DNA from: Pseudomonadota bacterium
Lineage (GTDB): Bacteria; Pseudomonadota; Gammaproteobacteria; Burkholderiales; Burkholderiaceae_B
Direction: 5' to 3'
Assembly: GCA_023388835.1 (NCBI GenBank)
Contig: JAEWFK010000058.1
Coordinates: 1-10,243, forward strand
Length of the DNA stretch: 10,243 nt
In this document: piece by piece, positions 8,465-10,243 of the stretch
Position numbering within the stretch: position 1 is the first letter of the stretch
Layout of the letters: the number at the start of each line of letters is the position of its first letter
Notes under the pieces: generated by a model
What the model was told of the DNA's origin: nothing
Seen by the model: the letters and a program-made list of their open reading frames with translations, nothing else
Databases searched by the model: none
Program-made: the position numbers and the translations under genes

Positions 8465-10243
8465 ATGGACGACGGCCTGCGCTACGCACATGGGGCACTG
8501 CGAATGGATGACGGACAAGTACGTTTTCGCCTTTGGGCGCCCGGCTCGCAAGCCGTCAGTCTGCATCTCGAAGATGAAGCCCTTCCTATGAAGAGCTTGG
8601 ATGGTGGCTGGTTCGAGGCCAGGCATCCATGCCCCGCGGGTGCGGTGTACTGTTTCGAGCCCGAAGGGGTGGGAAAAGTGCCGGACCCGGCTTCGCGCTT
8701 TCAGGCTTCCGATGTGGACGGCCCCAGCGTCGTGGTCGACCACACGACCTATCCCTGGATCAACGATGCGTGGCGAGGGCGGCCCTGGACCGAGACCGTT
8801 TTCTATGAAGCGCACCCAGGCTTGCTGGGCGGCTTCGATGGCTTGCGGCAGCGTCTTCCCGCCCTCGCGGAATTAGGCATCACGGCGCTTGAGTTGATGC
8901 CGGTGGCCGACTTCCCGGGGCCCTGGAATTGGGGGTATGACGGCGTGCTGCCCTATGCGCCGGATCGCGCCTACGGTACGCCTGATTCACTCAAAGCGCT
9001 TGTGGATGCGGCTCACGGTCTGGAAATCATGGTGTTTCTGGATGTGGTCTACAACCATTTCGGACCGGTGGGCAATCGCCTGGCCTCGTATGCGCCGCAG
9101 TTCTTTCGCGATGACGCGGATACTCCCTGGGGGCCGGCCATCGATCTGCGTCGCGAGCCGGTGCGTTCGTTCTTCACGGAGAATGCGCTTTACTGGCTTC
9201 GGGAATATCGCTTCGACGGTCTGCGCTTTGATGCCGTCCACGCTATGGTGGATAAGGACGAATGGCTGGGGCAACTGCCCATGCGGCTTCGCGAAGCCCT
9301 GCCGGCAGATAGGCAAGTGCACCTGGTTCTCGAGAATGACAGTAACCAGGCTTCGCTGCTGCGCCGTGGCTTCGACGCCCAATGGAACGATGACATCCAC
9401 CATGTGGTTCATCATCTGCTCACCGGGGAATCCATGGGCTATTACGCGGCGTATGAGCAGCGCTCCACCGAAAAGCTTGCGCGAGCATTGGCACAGGGCT
9501 TCATCTACCAGGGCGAGCCCAGCCCGGCGCATGATAATCGTCCGCGCGGCGAACCGTCGTCAATGCTGCCGCGCAGTTCTTTCATATTCTTCCTGCAGAA
9601 TCATGATCAGGTCGGTAATCGTGCGCAGGGAGAGCGCCTGACCACGCTATGCCGAAGCCGGCCCGAGGCCCTGAGGGCGGCCGTTGCCCTGCAGTTGCTG
9701 AGTCCCTCGATCCCCCTGATTTTCATGGGGGAGGAGCAAGGAGAGGAAAACCCCTTTCTCTATTTCACGAGCTTCCCCGATCCCGAGTTTGCGGCCAAGG
9801 TAAGAGAAGGTCGCCGCGCCGAGTTTGCCGCCTTTCATGACATCAAGGGAGAGGAGGTTCCCGACCCCAATGCCGAAGACACTTGGCGGGCGAGCCGTCT
9901 GTCTTCTGATGATTCTGCGGCCGCCCAGCAGTGGCGTGCCTATTATCGTGATTTGCTGGCCTTGCGGCGGGACCACATTACGCCCTGGCTCAAGGGAACG
10001 GAGTGCGACTCGGTCCTGGTCGTGAGTCCGGGTTGCCTGATCGCCTGCTGGGTGCTGGGCAATGAGTGCCATCTGACCCTGTACTGCAATCTGTCCGATG
10101 ACAAGGTGAACCTTGCGCCGGGCCTGCAGGACGCCCGCGAAACGATTTTTTTCGAGAGCATGCAGGGCGCAGCGGCCGCTCTGCGGGCGGGCGCGATGCC
10201 CCCCCATTGCACCATTGCGAGCTTGAGGCGTGCGGGCGAACAA
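8465..10243 (+). CDS. treZ: Maltooligosyltrehalose trehalohydrolase TreZ (3' end just outside window)
   Basis: TreZ hydrolyses the α-1,4 bond next to the terminal trehalose of maltooligosyltrehalose, the product of TreY, releasing free trehalose (GH13_10). Reading codon by codon from ATG 8465 gives 593 residues with no stop before the last base. Domains: a CBM48-like β-sandwich at about 15-95 (VRFRLWAPGSQAVSL), the barrel, and a β C-terminal domain. Motifs: YEAHPG (114-119), DVVYNHFGPVGN (193-204), the nucleophile D256 in GLRFDAVHA, the acid E290 in LVLENDSN, and D381 in the family signature QNHDQVGNRAQGERL, preceded by GEPSPAHDNRPRGEPS. The family is about 580-610 residues and normally ends with a [LM]PP... 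β-strand. Here MPPHCTIASLRRAGEQ is reached at the edge, so only a few residues can be missing. TreY, the partner enzyme, is not seen and probably lies downstream. Confidence 0.94.
   Translation, partial: MDDGLRYAHGALRMDDGQVRFRLWAPGSQAVSLHLEDEALPMKSLDGGWFEARHPCPAGAVYCFEPEGVGKVPDPASRFQASDVDGPSVVVDHTTYPWINDAWRGRPWTETVFYEAHPGLLGGFDGLRQRLPALAELGITALELMPVADFPGPWNWGYDGVLPYAPDRAYGTPDSLKALVDAAHGLEIMVFLDVVYNHFGPVGNRLASYAPQFFRDDADTPWGPAIDLRREPVRSFFTENALYWLREYRFDGLRFDAVHAMVDKDEWLGQLPMRLREALPADRQVHLVLENDSNQASLLRRGFDAQWNDDIHHVVHHLLTGESMGYYAAYEQRSTEKLARALAQGFIYQGEPSPAHDNRPRGEPSSMLPRSSFIFFLQNHDQVGNRAQGERLTTLCRSRPEALRAAVALQLLSPSIPLIFMGEEQGEENPFLYFTSFPDPEFAAKVREGRRAEFAAFHDIKGEEVPDPNAEDTWRASRLSSDDSAAAQQWRAYYRDLLALRRDHITPWLKGTECDSVLVVSPGCLIACWVLGNECHLTLYCNLSDDKVNLAPGLQDARETIFFESMQGAAAALRAGAMPPHCTIASLRRAGEQ

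Noticed and set aside
8937..9641. Open frame of 234 codons on the + strand in a different frame from treZ
   Set aside because: It is an out-of-frame shadow. The treZ frame through the same bases carries all the GH13 motifs, while this one is rich in Arg, Trp and Cys with none.
9647..10243. Antisense open frame of about 198 codons at the right edge
   Set aside because: Opposite the C-terminal part of treZ, which is conserved in family style to the last base.
8465..10243. Possible frameshift or broken treZ
   Set aside because: Codon-by-codon reading gave 593 sense codons and all catalytic motifs in one frame, so the gene is intact and simply runs off the edge.
1..10243. Mobile elements, CRISPR arrays, RNA genes, riboswitches, terminators or a defence system
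   Set aside because: Coding sequence fills the window with gaps of at most one base. I saw no repeat array, transposase, integrase, tRNA-like fold or hairpin with a T-run.

Overview
The window is a dense, single-strand block of five genes, all on the + strand, for α-glucan and trehalose metabolism. In order they are: the 3' half of glgE (maltosyltransferase), a treS–maltokinase fusion gene, glgB (branching enzyme), glgX (debranching enzyme) and treZ (maltooligosyltrehalose trehalohydrolase). All five carry GH13 (α-amylase superfamily) catalytic domains, and the expected catalytic Asp/Glu/Asp residues are readable in each. The first gene is cut by the left edge. The last is still open at the right edge but must be within a few residues of its natural end.

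The layout has almost no non-coding DNA. The glgE stop and treS start overlap as ATGA (1032-1035), treS and glgB share one base in TGATG (4428-4432), glgB and glgX overlap as ATGA (6340-6343), and glgX and treZ are separated by one base (8464). A purine-rich Shine-Dalgarno sequence sits inside the 3' end of each upstream gene, 5 to 7 bases before the next ATG. This is one operon with probable translational coupling. No promoter, terminator, RNA gene, mobile element, repeat array or CRISPR is visible, and there is no gene-free stretch above a few bases.

Together the genes form a cycle. TreS interconverts trehalose and maltose, its fused maltokinase domain makes maltose 1-phosphate, GlgE transfers maltosyl units onto α-glucan, and GlgB adds α-1,6 branches. 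In the opposite direction GlgX removes branches, and TreZ (with TreY, not in this window) releases trehalose from chain ends. No glgC or glgA is present, so in this locus glucan is made by the GlgE route rather than from ADP-glucose.

The organism is a GC-rich bacterium (about 60% GC by eye). The treS–maltokinase fusion and the gene order glgE–treS/mak–glgB–glgX–treZ fit a proteobacterium, most likely a Burkholderiales betaproteobacterium. That placement rests on remembered gene order and protein style, not on a search. I found no undescribed system; the region is a well-formed metabolic operon with a few details worth checking.
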